Shown: positions 9,882-17,308 of the stretch, piece after piece
Layout: every line of letters starts with the position of its first letter
How positions within the stretch are numbered: the first letter of the stretch is position 1
Assembly: GCA_012729095.1 (NCBI GenBank)
Contig: JAAYDU010000007.1
Coordinates: 1 to 36,730, forward strand
Length of the DNA: 36,730 nt
Origin: Methanobacteriota archaeon
Lineage (GTDB): Archaea > Thermoplasmatota > Thermoplasmata > Methanomassiliicoccales > UBA472
Direction of reading: 5' to 3'
Made by a program: the position numbers and the translations under genes
Notes under the pieces: model-generated
The model's database searches: none
The model's input: the letters and a program-made list of their open reading frames with translations, nothing else
Told to the model about the DNA's origin: nothing

Positions 9882-10850
9882 TCAGTACTCCAGGTCCAGG
9901 TTCACATAGGCCCGGTTATGCGTGAACTCGTTTACCTTGAAAACGGTCAATGTCAGCTCGTAGATCGCCCTCGCCTCTCCGCTGACCAGCGTGGGCACCA
10001 GCGTGTAATCGCCGCCCGCCCCGGCCACCAGTCCCGCCCCTTCCGCCGTCTGGTTGAGGTGGGACCACAGGGCGCTCAAATATCTGGTGGTGAACTTCAA
10101 CATCACCGCCCCCTCTTCCTCCGTGCCCGTGTCCCCGCTTACTATGTAGGTCTGCGAGTCGTGGTATATAAGGTCGATGACTATGCCCGCAGTGCCCATG
10201 CCAGCCACGGATTCGTTGCTGCCGATAAGGTCCACCTGGTCGAACTGCAGGTTCACGGTGCCGTCTGAATTGGGAACGAACACCAAGGAAGGCGAGGCGC
10301 GCATGGCCACCCCCTCCTTCTGGTATATCATCAGGGCACCGTTCTCATAACCGTACCATTGCTGTACGTAATAGCGGTTGGGGGCGTAGTACTCTATGCA
10401 TCCGCCGCCCTCCTCAGAGACGTGCAGCATCGAGCCGCTATAGTTGTAACGGAAGTCCACAGTCACCCCTGTATCATATGTGGTCATGGGCTTCAAGTAC
10501 AGGAAACCTCCCGTGGGCGATGTGAACACAGGCACGCTGTCGGAACCCAGGCTGAGGGGCTGGAACATGTTGATGGTGGGCCTCTGGGTGACCTGGGCGT
10601 TGACTATCAGAGTGTCGATCTTCCCCTTCAGATCCCCGAACTGGCTCAGGACCTGGTCCATGTGGTCCCTCTCGTTCTCCTTCATCCAGACCGGGATGTA
10701 GGTGTTGGTGAACATGCTGATAACTGTCAGGAAGACCAGCAGAGCCATGATCGTGCCGATGGTCGAGGCCACTCCTTCCTTGTCCTCTTTGATGAACTTC
10801 GACCTGTTAGACGAGCTAAATGGTCTACGGGCCCGTTTACCTTCCCCCAT
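9882..10850 (-). CDS. Pilin-like (archaeal type IV pilin/archaellin N-domain) membrane-anchored protein
   Basis: 322 aa. A short charged N-terminus with many Lys/Arg is followed, at about residue 25, by KEGVASTIGTIMALLVFLTV, a hydrophobic helix like those of archaeal pilin-type precursors. The rest is a ~270-residue beta-rich extracellular domain containing potential N-glycosylation sequons (for example NYS, NES, NQT). The frame extends further upstream, but the ATG at 10850 is preferred: it has GAGGT at 7 nt spacing and a TATA box that places transcription start near 10870. First gene of the five-gene secretion/pilus operon, so it is probably the substrate or a pseudopilin. The prepilin cleavage motif is not canonical and no second pilin gene is visible. 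Confidence 0.72.
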   Translation of the reverse strand: MGEGKRARRPFSSSNRSKFIKEDKEGVASTIGTIMALLVFLTVISMFTNTYIPVWMKENERDHMDQVLSQFGDLKGKIDTLIVNAQVTQRPTINMFQPLSLGSDSVPVFTSPTGGFLYLKPMTTYDTGVTVDFRYNYSGSMLHVSEEGGGCIEYYAPNRYYVQQWYGYENGALMIYQKEGVAMRASPSLVFVPNSDGTVNLQFDQVDLIGSNESVAGMGTAGIVIDLIYHDSQTYIVSGDTGTEEEGAVMLKFTTRYLSALWSHLNQTAEGAGLVAGAGGDYTLVPTLVSGEARAIYELTLTVFKVNEFTHNRAYVNLDLEY

Positions 10851-10894
10851 GCTGGTAACCTCAAAATCGCCTGGATGATTTAGTACCTGCAGAC

Positions 10895-10902
10895 TATATA
10901 AA
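10895..10902 (-). promoter_or_regulatory. TATA box of the pilus-like operon
   Basis: On the minus strand the sequence reads TTTATATA. A start about 25 nt downstream falls near 10870, giving a ~20-nt leader that carries the GAGGT ribosome site before the ATG at 10850. This supports the shorter start of the pilin-like gene. Confidence 0.65.
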
Positions 10903-10929
10903 TATGTCGAACAAAAAGAATTTAGCAAA

Positions 10930-11021
10930 GGGAACTGGCAGATAGTAAAAACGGCTCAAGTTCCCGGGGCAAGCGCACCTTGTAGCATGCCCAAGCCTCT
11001 CAAGACCAGAGTGCGCCTTGC
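10930..11021. repeat. Two tandem inverted repeats between pilus operon and tRNA-Phe
   Basis: The first repeat is GGGAACT (10930-10936) with AGTTCCC (10959-10965), a perfect 7-bp stem. The second is GCAAGCGCAC (10969-10978) with GTGCGCCTTGC (11011-11021), 10 bp with one bulged C. No ORF or T-run terminator accompanies them. They could be operator sites or a small RNA; no assignment is possible from sequence alone. Confidence 0.35.
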
Positions 11022-11027
11022 GTAGGT

Positions 11028-11038
11028 AAATTATTTAA
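11028..11038 (+). promoter_or_regulatory. TATA box of tRNA-Phe
   Basis: AAATTATTTAA lies about 26-30 nt before the mature 5' end of the tRNA at 11064, as expected for an archaeal tRNA promoter. Confidence 0.6.
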
Positions 11039-11063
11039 TCGTCCTCAAGCATGGGGTGGCTAA

Positions 11064-11169
11064 GCCGCAGTAACTCAGTTGGGAGAGTGCAAGACTGAAG
11101 TCCCCGAAGGCGCAAGCCCGGGGGATCGAAATCTTGAAGTCGCTGGTTCGAGCCCGGCCTGCGGCACCA
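11064..11169 (+). tRNA. tRNA-Phe (anticodon GAA), intron-containing, CCA encoded
   Basis: The acceptor stem GCCGCAG (11064-11070) pairs perfectly with CTGCGGC (11159-11165), followed by discriminator A and an encoded CCA. The D stem is ACTC/GAGT. The anticodon stem CAAGA (11090-11094) pairs with TCTTG (11132-11136). The loop reads C-T-GAA-G then A, giving anticodon GAA at 11097-11099. The variable loop is AAGTC and the T arm is GCTGG-TTCGAGC-CCGGC. A ~30-nt intron interrupts the loop after position 37. The GCCGC acceptor start is typical of archaeal tRNA-Phe. Confidence 0.93.
11101..11130 (+). other. tRNA-Phe intron at position 37/38
   Basis: The insertion is 30 nt. It can fold as TCCCC/GGGGA closing an inner GGC-GCAA-GCC hairpin with a GNRA-type tetraloop. 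Removing it restores a normal 7-nt anticodon loop. Position 37/38 is the canonical site cut by archaeal splicing endonuclease at a bulge-helix-bulge; the central helix here is short, so the exact boundaries could shift by a base. Confidence 0.85.
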
Positions 11170-11202
11170 ATATTATCTCTGAACGTCCGAGCGGGACAAT
11201 GT

Positions 11203-11209
11203 TCTTTAA
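11203..11209 (+). promoter_or_regulatory. TATA-like box for the small gene at 11235
   Basis: TCTTTAA lies about 27 nt before the ATG at 11235, which would give a leaderless or nearly leaderless mRNA. It is immediately downstream of tRNA-Phe. Confidence 0.4.
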
Positions 11210-11234
11210 TGCCCAACACCGATTCGGTGCCGAA

Positions 11235-11660
11235 ATGCATATCACGTCCTTCGAAACCTCGGCCATAGAGGCCAAACGCTTCTCCAAGAGCGGGGAGAAG
11301 GTTATGAACATCAAGATAGAGAACAACAGCGCCATCACCCAGGTCTCCAAGGTGGACGGCGACCTCTATCAGATCGATTACCGCTTCACGGCCAACTACA
11401 CCGGCATGGGCTACATAAAGATCGAAGGGCACCTTAACGTCACTGGCATGGGAGAGAGCGTTATGGAGGACTGGAAAAGGACCAGCAACCTGCCTGTGGA
11501 CGATGCCAACAACGTGCACAACGCCATTGTCAGCAACTGCATGGTGTCCGCCATTCTGATATCCCGGGAGATCAAGCTCCCCGCTCCCATACCGATCCCG
11601 CGCATAAACATGCAGAAGAAGCCGGAGATCCGGCCCAGCGACGGGGTCGAGGTCGCTTAA
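11235..11660 (+). CDS. Small conserved-looking beta-rich protein, possibly SecB-like fold
   Basis: 141 aa. The frame stays open back through the tRNA, so the start was chosen at the ATG of MHITSFET, which fits the TATA spacing; GGTG lies 5 nt before it, and ATG 11199 is the alternative. The protein alternates polar and hydrophobic strands (IKIENNSAI, YQIDYRFTANY, GYIKIEGHLNVTG), then a helix around NNVHNAIVSNCM and a Pro-rich tail. This strand pattern resembles SecB-like chaperone domains found in some archaea, but I cannot confirm the family. No signal peptide or TM segment. Its stop overlaps the convergent KaiC-like gene by the palindrome TTAA. Confidence 0.6.
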   Translation: MHITSFETSAIEAKRFSKSGEKVMNIKIENNSAITQVSKVDGDLYQIDYRFTANYTGMGYIKIEGHLNVTGMGESVMEDWKRTSNLPVDDANNVHNAIVSNCMVSAILISREIKLPAPIPIPRINMQKKPEIRPSDGVEVA

Positions 11661-13381
11661 CGGATGTGGTCCAGGGCGAAGGAGCCGATGGTCAGGGCGC
11701 TCTTCGTCGCGGTGTACCTTATGTAGGAGCGGGACTGCACGTCGCTTATTCCCCTGATCGCAAAGAAGGTCTTCAACTGGTCCACCTTGAATTCCACCAT
11801 GCCGTCCATTATCGAGCCCAGCATCTGCAGCTCCTGCTCGCTGTGCATTCCCTTCTCCACTATGAACAGCGACACGGCCTGGTCCCTCTTGCGGCGCCCG
11901 CACATCGGGCTTAGGAACCGGAAGGCCAAGTTAGGGTCGGAATAGGCTATCAGGGTGGACACCGAACGGAACAGCATCCGGTAGTACTCGTGCTTCTCCT
12001 TGAACGCCTTGGCTATGGACTCTATCGCCTCGGCCAACTTCTCGTGGTCGTTGGGCCTGTCAATGTAGATGGTATGCGGGTCAGCGTCATCCCCTCCCAT
12101 GGCCCGGGCGTAGGTGTCCACGTACTTCACCAGGCCAAGCTTCTCGTACTCCTCGTAACCGGACATTATGAAGCGCATCTCATCGCGCACGTCCTTGGGC
12201 GTCTTGTCCGTCAGGACTATGATGGCCGGGATGCCTTTCCGCAGCCCCTCCATAATGAAGGTGTTGGCCAGCACCTCCTTGCCTATGAACGGGGGGCCGT
12301 GTACCATGATGTTCGAGCCGATGGGCATGCCGCCAAGCAACAGGTCGTCCAGACGCGGGATGCCGGTCTTGACCTTGCGCTCCTGTATCTCGAGGGCGCG
12401 CTCCTTCTCCCGGTAGGTGATCTCATCCTCTATGAGGCCCTGCTCCCTCATGCGCAGCTCCTCCTGCTTGGCCAGGACGTACTTCTCCTTGGACCTGAGC
12501 TCGTCCTCCTTGTTGGCAACCTCGGCCTTCAGGGACTCCAGCTTCTTCATGAGCTCAGCCTCCTCCAGCCCTCCGGTCTCCCGCTTCATCTCCTCCAGCT
12601 TCTGGCGCTCCGCGGTGTAGACCTTCTCCCGGTACATCAGGTCCTCCTCGCGGCGGATAAGCTCGTCCTCCTTGTAGGCGATGGCCTCTCGGATGCGGTC
12701 CATCTCCTCCTCCCTCTCCTTGAGCCGGACGCGGAGATCGCCGACCTCGTTCTTCAGGGTAAGGAACTCCCTCTCCTTTGACTGTAGCGCTTCAAGTTTG
12801 GCCAGAAGGTCGGAGCTCACGCCCCCTCCCCCGTTCCGTATGACGGCCAGCTCATCGTCCTTGAGCTTCAGCTCGATCTTGATGTTGGCCAGGTCCTTCT
12901 CCAATGCCGAGTTCCGGGCGGTCAGCTCGTCCTCCAGGTGCCTCCATCGATCGTCCTTGTCCTTGAGCTCTGAATGATAGCGCTCGAGCAGCTCTTTCTC
13001 CCTGCTCTCCACAAGGCCGTTGCTACTCCTCCCCTCATCATCACTGGCCCCCTCCAGCAACCTGTTCCGCTCGTCTATGAGCGCTTGGACGCGCTTGACC
13101 GTTCCCCCTTCCACATCCGCCGTTCCATCCACGGCGAGCAGCTCCCTGATCGTGGCCAGCTCCGACTCGTAACGGGCAAGGCGCTCCTTGATCTCGGTGA
13201 CCTCGTCCTCGGGGACCGCGTCCGCTCCCTCTCCCAGCCAGGTAAGCAGAGTGGAGTCCTCCCCCTCGCCGTCCAGCCATCTGCTGAGGCGTTCCATGTC
13301 CGCTTGTTCAGCAGCATGGCTGCCATTGTCCTTCTCGGCATGCTCCGTCCGAGCGTCCATACCATCCTTGCCCTCGCTCAT
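11657..13381 (-). CDS. Coiled-coil KaiC/RAD55-like ATPase-domain protein with altered Walker A
   Basis: 574 aa. Residues ~55-335 are almost pure charged heptad-like coiled coil (many Glu/Lys/Arg blocks). The C-terminal ~230 residues are a RecA/KaiC-like domain that opens with KTGIPRLDDLLLGG, followed by the P-loop GPPFIGKE and a strand AIIVLTDKTP. The P-loop ends in Glu where Thr or Ser normally coordinates Mg, so hydrolysis may be weak or lost; nucleotide binding is still plausible. Related RAD55/KaiC-like proteins in archaea act as regulators or scaffolds, and ArlH of the archaellum is a member of the broader family. No direct link to the pilus operon is visible. Start is the ATG at 13381 with a TATA box about 60-70 nt upstream. 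The stop overlaps the convergent gene by 4 bp. Confidence 0.82.
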   Translation of the reverse strand: MSEGKDGMDARTEHAEKDNGSHAAEQADMERLSRWLDGEGEDSTLLTWLGEGADAVPEDEVTEIKERLARYESELATIRELLAVDGTADVEGGTVKRVQALIDERNRLLEGASDDEGRSSNGLVESREKELLERYHSELKDKDDRWRHLEDELTARNSALEKDLANIKIELKLKDDELAVIRNGGGGVSSDLLAKLEALQSKEREFLTLKNEVGDLRVRLKEREEEMDRIREAIAYKEDELIRREEDLMYREKVYTAERQKLEEMKRETGGLEEAELMKKLESLKAEVANKEDELRSKEKYVLAKQEELRMREQGLIEDEITYREKERALEIQERKVKTGIPRLDDLLLGGMPIGSNIMVHGPPFIGKEVLANTFIMEGLRKGIPAIIVLTDKTPKDVRDEMRFIMSGYEEYEKLGLVKYVDTYARAMGGDDADPHTIYIDRPNDHEKLAEAIESIAKAFKEKHEYYRMLFRSVSTLIAYSDPNLAFRFLSPMCGRRKRDQAVSLFIVEKGMHSEQELQMLGSIMDGMVEFKVDQLKTFFAIRGISDVQSRSYIRYTATKSALTIGSFALDHIR

Positions 13382-13441
13382 CTTCCCGCAGCATCCTCTT
13401 CCCAGCAGGGCACCAGTAGCGGCCAGAGAACACTGTCCAGC

Positions 13442-13453
13442 AAATTATTTAAT
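13442..13453 (-). promoter_or_regulatory. TATA box of the KaiC-like gene
   Basis: On the minus strand this reads ATTAAATAATTT, predicting a start near 13418 and a leader of about 37 nt before the ATG at 13381. Confidence 0.5.
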
Positions 13454-13663
13454 GCTTTAGTGTCAGCGTCCATCGTCCGTTCCCGGATGCAAGCATATTG
13501 CGGCAGCCCCAATTCCGATCATGTGGTAAATATGCTTTAAATATATATTTATATTATATATTATTTCGATCCCTCCTAGAACATCGCGTCGTTCAGAGGC
13601 CCCGATCATCGGACAGGGGAATACATGGCCAGTGCGTTCCTGGACAACGTTCCGTGATAAAAA

Positions 13664-13673
13664 GTTATATATT
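13664..13673 (+). promoter_or_regulatory. TATA box of the small gene at 13721
   Basis: GTTATATATT predicts a start near 13695 and a ~25-nt leader before the ATG at 13721. Confidence 0.6.
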
Positions 13674-13720
13674 CAGCGTTACATCTAAGAAACTGCTTGG
13701 ACCGAGCCAGAGGACTGTCG

Positions 13721-13891
13721 ATGGAAAAAAGGGTGCATGTCAAGATCGATCGCAACAGCGATTTCACGCTACGCGAGGTCTTGAAGAAGATCGAGGAGAT
13801 CCAGGCGGAGAACCCCGACCTCGACGTCTTCTTTGACGGGGACGATTATGCGATCTGCAGCCGGCCCCGGAAGGTCAAGGGCCGGGTATGA
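13721..13891 (+). CDS. Small uncharacterised protein (56 aa)
   Basis: Begins MEKRVHVKIDRNSDF and continues with an amphipathic helix (LREVLKKIEEIQAENP) and a DVFFDGDDYAICS strand pair before a basic tail. The order strand, helix, strand, strand suggests a compact alpha/beta fold. The ATG at 13721 was preferred over an upstream in-frame ATG at 13697 because the predicted transcription start is about 13695. An AGAGGA stretch lies 7-12 nt upstream as a weak ribosome site. It directly precedes dys, 48 bp away, and may be co-transcribed with it. I do not recognise the family. Confidence 0.65.
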   Translation: MEKRVHVKIDRNSDFTLREVLKKIEEIQAENPDLDVFFDGDDYAICSRPRKVKGRV

Positions 13892-13939
13892 GGCCTGGAC
13901 CTCAACATTTTATGCTTCAAATGTCAGCGAGGGTTGGAA

Positions 13940-14998
13940 TTGGTAAGTAAGAAGGACGTTCTGAGGGAGAAGGTAAAGCAGATCGATTTCGATGAGATCG
14001 TGACCGTGAAGGACCTGATGGAGGCGTACAAGGACTCCTCGATACAGAGCCGGGCCCTGGCCACCTGCGCCATCGCCTACGAGAAAGCTCTGAAGGACAG
14101 TTCCCGCCCCACGATCATCCTTGGTCTGGCGGGACCTCTGGTGGCCGCCGGCCTGCGCAAGGTGATCGCGGACATGATCAAGTTCGGCGTGGTGGACGCC
14201 ATAGTCACCATCGGGGCCATACCCTACCAGGACTTCTACCAGGCACGGGGGTACGGCCATTACAAGTGCTCTCCGCGCTGCGACGACCTGGCCCTCCGCG
14301 AGGTGTTCGTTGACAGGATATACGACACCCTGGTGGATGAGGACAAGTTCCGGGAGACCGACGAGTTCATCGGCGACATCGCTGGAAGGCTGGAGCCCAG
14401 GGGCTACGGCAGCCGGGAGTTCATGAAGATACTGGGCGAGGCCATCGACGATGAGGGTTCGATACTGTACAACGCCGCCAAGTATGGAGTGCCGGTTTTC
14501 GTTCCGGCATTGAACGACTCCTCCATCGGCATAGGGCTCACCGGTCTCTATCACAAGAGGCGCATGGCGGACGAGCCGTTCATGCGCATAGATCCCATAA
14601 GGGACAACTGGGAGCTGACCCAGCTCAAGATACGCTCCGAAAAGACGGCGGTCATATACATAGGAGGGGGGGTTCCCAAGAACTTCATACAGCAGACCGA
14701 GGTCATCTGCGAGACGCTGGGCCATGACAAGGGCGGCCACCATTACGCCATACAGATCACCCAGGACGCCCCGCAGTGGGGCGGTCTAAGCGGCTGCACC
14801 TTCGAGGAGGCCCAGTCGTGGGGCAAGATCAACCGCGAGGCCAACAAGTCAGTGGCATACGTGGAGGCATCCATCGGCCTGTCCCTGTTGGCGGGGTACA
14901 TACTGCAGTCCGGCGCCTGGAAGGGAAGGGAGCGGCTGAAGTACACCTGGAAGGACGACATGCTGACCGAGGTCGGCAGGGTCCCCCTGGGCCTGTGA
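13940..14998 (+). CDS. dys: Deoxyhypusine synthase
   Basis: 352 aa. Transfers the aminobutyl group of spermidine to the target lysine of archaeal translation factor aIF5A, the first step of hypusine formation, in the cytoplasm with NAD. It shows the family hallmarks: an N-terminal glycine-rich LGLAGPLVAAGLR segment, ARGYGHYKCSP, PVFVPALNDSSIG, and IYIGGGVPKNFIQQ, whose lysine corresponds to the catalytic Lys, followed by a conserved C-terminal QITQDAPQWGGLSG. The start is TTG: 13940 lies 6 nt after GAGGG, while an in-frame TTG at 13934 would sit too close to that site. The stop overlaps a possible GTG start of the next gene, suggesting an operon with the DUF531 gene. Confidence 0.95.
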   Translation: MVSKKDVLREKVKQIDFDEIVTVKDLMEAYKDSSIQSRALATCAIAYEKALKDSSRPTIILGLAGPLVAAGLRKVIADMIKFGVVDAIVTIGAIPYQDFYQARGYGHYKCSPRCDDLALREVFVDRIYDTLVDEDKFRETDEFIGDIAGRLEPRGYGSREFMKILGEAIDDEGSILYNAAKYGVPVFVPALNDSSIGIGLTGLYHKRRMADEPFMRIDPIRDNWELTQLKIRSEKTAVIYIGGGVPKNFIQQTEVICETLGHDKGGHHYAIQITQDAPQWGGLSGCTFEEAQSWGKINREANKSVAYVEASIGLSLLAGYILQSGAWKGRERLKYTWKDDMLTEVGRVPLGL

Positions 14999-15030
14999 GC
15001 GCCGTGGAGCGCAGGGCCGGCCGGGCCACC

Positions 15031-15555
15031 ATGGTCATCTACAACTCCTACGACCCCCGGGTCTTCCGCGAGGCGCACCGTAGGATACTGGCCAGGGCAG
15101 GCCCTCTGGCCCTGGCCTACGACCTCAACCTGGCCACCCTGGGTTTCCCCTTTCCGGAAGACCTCAGGCTTCCCACGGAGGTCGCCGGCTGGGTGGCCTC
15201 CTCCACCTCCATAGGCGAGGACGGTTCCTACCTCAAGGAGCTGGCCGCCAGGGGGCGCTTCCAGGGGTTCCCCTATCCTTCCAAGGGCTTGCCGCCGCAG
15301 CTAGGGACCCCCGTTCTGACGACATGCGACCCCGATCCCCGAAAGAGCATCGAACTGAAGCAGATCGTCTCCTTGCTTGAGAACGGCCAAAGCGTCTGTC
15401 TTCTTTTCGGCGCCGGGCCCAAGGGCGTTCCCAAGGAGGTCCGCGAGATGGCCAAGAACCATTTGGACATAACGTTCGGAGGGCATTCCCTGGAGACCTG
15501 CACCGCCCTGGGGGCGGTGGCCGGGGCCTTGGCCCACGCGCTGAGAAGGGTCTGA
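15031..15555 (+). CDS. DUF531 family protein (SPOUT-like)
   Basis: 174 aa from the ATG at 15031. In-frame GTGs at 15004 and 14995 would extend it, and the last would overlap the dys stop as GTGA. The sequence has the archaeal DUF531 look: NSYDPRVFREAHRRIL near the N-terminus, AYDLNLATLGFPFPEDL, a central LFGAGPKGVPKEV turn and a C-terminal LETCTALGAVAGALAHAL helix. DUF531 proteins belong to the SPOUT superfamily of knotted folds, whose members are mostly RNA methyltransferases; the substrate here is unknown. Proximity to dys may reflect a shared translation role (inference). Confidence 0.75.
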   Translation: MVIYNSYDPRVFREAHRRILARAGPLALAYDLNLATLGFPFPEDLRLPTEVAGWVASSTSIGEDGSYLKELAARGRFQGFPYPSKGLPPQLGTPVLTTCDPDPRKSIELKQIVSLLENGQSVCLLFGAGPKGVPKEVREMAKNHLDITFGGHSLETCTALGAVAGALAHALRRV

Positions 15556-15562
15556 AAAGCAA

Positions 15563-15570
15563 GATTAATA
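15563..15570 (+). promoter_or_regulatory. TATA box for the membrane protein at 15595
   Basis: GATTAATA lies 25 nt before the GTG start at 15595, which predicts a leaderless transcript. Confidence 0.5.
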
Positions 15571-15594
15571 CATCCCGAGCGGCTTTACTTCCAC

Positions 15595-16260
15595 GTGGAA
15601 TACACAAGGCTACGGTCGAGGGTAAGGCTTTGGTCCCTCCCGTCCTTCCTGATGCTGGCCGCCGCTCTCGCCATGTTCCATCTTGGCGGCCCGGAACTGA
15701 ACCTCAGTGGCCACTGGGTGGGGGTGGCACAGTTAGTTTGGGTGCCGAGCCTGATAGGCTCCTGCGTGACGCTCTGGCTTCTGCTGACCATGAGCGGTGC
15801 CCGCGGCAACCGGTCACTGCCGCTTTCCCTGGCCTTCCTGGCAGGGGCGGAGTTCTGCGCGTTACTGCTTCCCGTGACGGAGGTGTCCGGTCTGAGCTGG
15901 GGAAATGGCAACGGTCTGATGCCGGCCATATCCTTCGCCGCCCTGGCCCTGACCGCCATAATCTGGACGGCCACCGGGATCGTGGACCCCGCGCGCAGCA
16001 GCCGCTCCGTTTACGCCGTGGCGATGTCAGCGGTGCTCATCGTCGGCTTCCTGCTCTCCTACGCGTTCTTCTACATGATGCAGGGGGCGATGGTGATGGG
16101 ACCCGCCTCCGCCTTGCTGTGGGGAGCGTCATACGACCGCCGCCTGCGCCCGTACGGAAAAGGGACGAAGGCCGGCAGGGCGCCCCTGGCCACCCTGACG
16201 TTCGTGACGTTCCTGGGGCTTCCGATGCTGCTTTTAGGGCTCCCCTATCTGCTCAACTAG
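15595..16260 (+). CDS. Uncharacterised integral membrane protein
   Basis: 221 aa with about six predicted TM helices (around residues 13-30, 42-66, 76-95, 108-128, 138-160 and 197-219) joined by short polar loops, and a basic loop DRRLRPYGKGTKAGR before the last helix. No motif that I recognise. Starts with GTG placed 25 nt after a TATA box, with no ribosome site, so it is probably leaderless. Its TAG stop is shared with the convergent purM stop through the palindrome CTAG. Confidence 0.7.
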   Translation: MEYTRLRSRVRLWSLPSFLMLAAALAMFHLGGPELNLSGHWVGVAQLVWVPSLIGSCVTLWLLLTMSGARGNRSLPLSLAFLAGAEFCALLLPVTEVSGLSWGNGNGLMPAISFAALALTAIIWTATGIVDPARSSRSVYAVAMSAVLIVGFLLSYAFFYMMQGAMVMGPASALLWGASYDRRLRPYGKGTKAGRAPLATLTFVTFLGLPMLLLGLPYLLN

Positions 16261-17282
16261 TAGGTGTCGTAGTGCACCTTGATGCCAGGTATCCCGCATC
16301 CGGAGCCCTTGCGCACCTCCCCGACCACCTTGGCCTGGTCCTTGAGGATGGATAGCGCCTCCTCCACGCCCTCCGGCCGCATCACGATAGCGAACCCCAT
16401 TCCCATGTTGAACGTCTTGTACATCTCGTGGTCAGTGACCCCGCCGATGCGCTGTATGGCCCGGAATACGGGCTGCGGCACTATGGGATCGGTGATCCGG
16501 TACTCGAAACCCTTCCTGAGGCGGATGAAGTTCTTCAGGCCGCCGCCCGTGACGTCCACCATTCCGGTGACCTGATCCGCCTCCAACACCTTGAGAACGT
16601 CCCGAACGTAGATCTTCGTGGGGGTGAGCAGTTCCATTCCGACGCTTCCGTCCAGCTCGTCCACGTCATCGTGCAGGGAAATCCCGGCCGAGGACAGCAC
16701 CTTGCGGGCCAGGGTCATGCCGTTGGAGTGCACTCCCGAGGATAGCAGGCCAATGATGGCATCCCCCTCCCGAACCCCCGCTCCCGTGACCATACGGTCC
16801 TTCTCGAGGAATCCCAGGGCCGTCCCGGAGAGGTCCACGCCCTTGACCATCTCCGGAAGCACGGCCACCTCCCCCCCCACCAGGTCGACGTTGGCCATCT
16901 CCGCGGCCGTGTTCAGCCCCTTTCCGATCCGGTCGGTGATCTGCGGGTTCGGTTCGTCTATGGCGATGTAGTCCACGAAGGCGATCGGCTCCGCGCCCAC
17001 GCATATGGTGTCGTTGACGTTCATGGCCATGCAGTCGATGCCCACGGTGTCCCACTTGTCGAGCGCCTCGGCCACCAGCAGCTTCGTTCCTACCCCGTCG
17101 GTGGCCAAGGTAAGGACGTGGTCGCCCATGTCCACTAGGCCGGTGAACTGCCCGGGAAGATCGATCATCCGGCCTCTCCCGGTGCGCCGGTACTTGAGGT
17201 GGCCAACCAGGGCCGTGATGGCCTGGGATTTACGGTCGATGTCCACTCCGGCCTTGGCATAGGTCCACTCTTTCTCGGTCAT
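16257..17282 (-). CDS. purM: Phosphoribosylformylglycinamidine cyclo-ligase (AIR synthetase)
   Basis: 341 aa, the usual PurM length. Catalyses ATP-dependent ring closure of FGAM to AIR in purine biosynthesis. It begins with YAKAGVDIDRKSQAI and carries the glycine-rich ATDGVGTKL substrate loop, GIDCMAMNVNDTICVGAEP, DLVGGEVAVLPEM and GVHSNGMTLAR, all typical of the AIRS domain. ATG start at 17282 with a TATA box about 30 nt upstream on the minus strand. It stands alone, divergent from rlmE and overlapping the convergent membrane protein gene by 4 bp at the stop. Confidence 0.96.
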   Translation of the reverse strand: MTEKEWTYAKAGVDIDRKSQAITALVGHLKYRRTGRGRMIDLPGQFTGLVDMGDHVLTLATDGVGTKLLVAEALDKWDTVGIDCMAMNVNDTICVGAEPIAFVDYIAIDEPNPQITDRIGKGLNTAAEMANVDLVGGEVAVLPEMVKGVDLSGTALGFLEKDRMVTGAGVREGDAIIGLLSSGVHSNGMTLARKVLSSAGISLHDDVDELDGSVGMELLTPTKIYVRDVLKVLEADQVTGMVDVTGGGLKNFIRLRKGFEYRITDPIVPQPVFRAIQRIGGVTDHEMYKTFNMGMGFAIVMRPEGVEEALSILKDQAKVVGEVRKGSGCGIPGIKVHYDTY

Positions 17283-17308
17283 GTTCCCAATGCTGAATCC
17301 CCCCTGTC

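Larger units (their letters stand above)
13382..13720. other. 339-bp divergent intergenic region with a 31-nt pure A/T tract
   Basis: No gene-like ORF is supported. The region holds the KaiC-like promoter on the left, an uninterrupted A/T tract at 13536-13566, a small hairpin CCGAT-C-ATCGG (13600-13610 area) and the promoter of the small gene at 13721 on the right. The A/T tract contains several overlapping TATA-like sequences on both strands. A 10-codon ATG frame ends at 13657 just before the right-hand TATA box; I do not call it a gene. Confidence 0.6.

Noticed and set aside
13625-13657. 10-codon ATG frame before the small gene at 13721
   Set aside because: Too short, ends upstream of the TATA box of the following gene and so would not be in its transcript.
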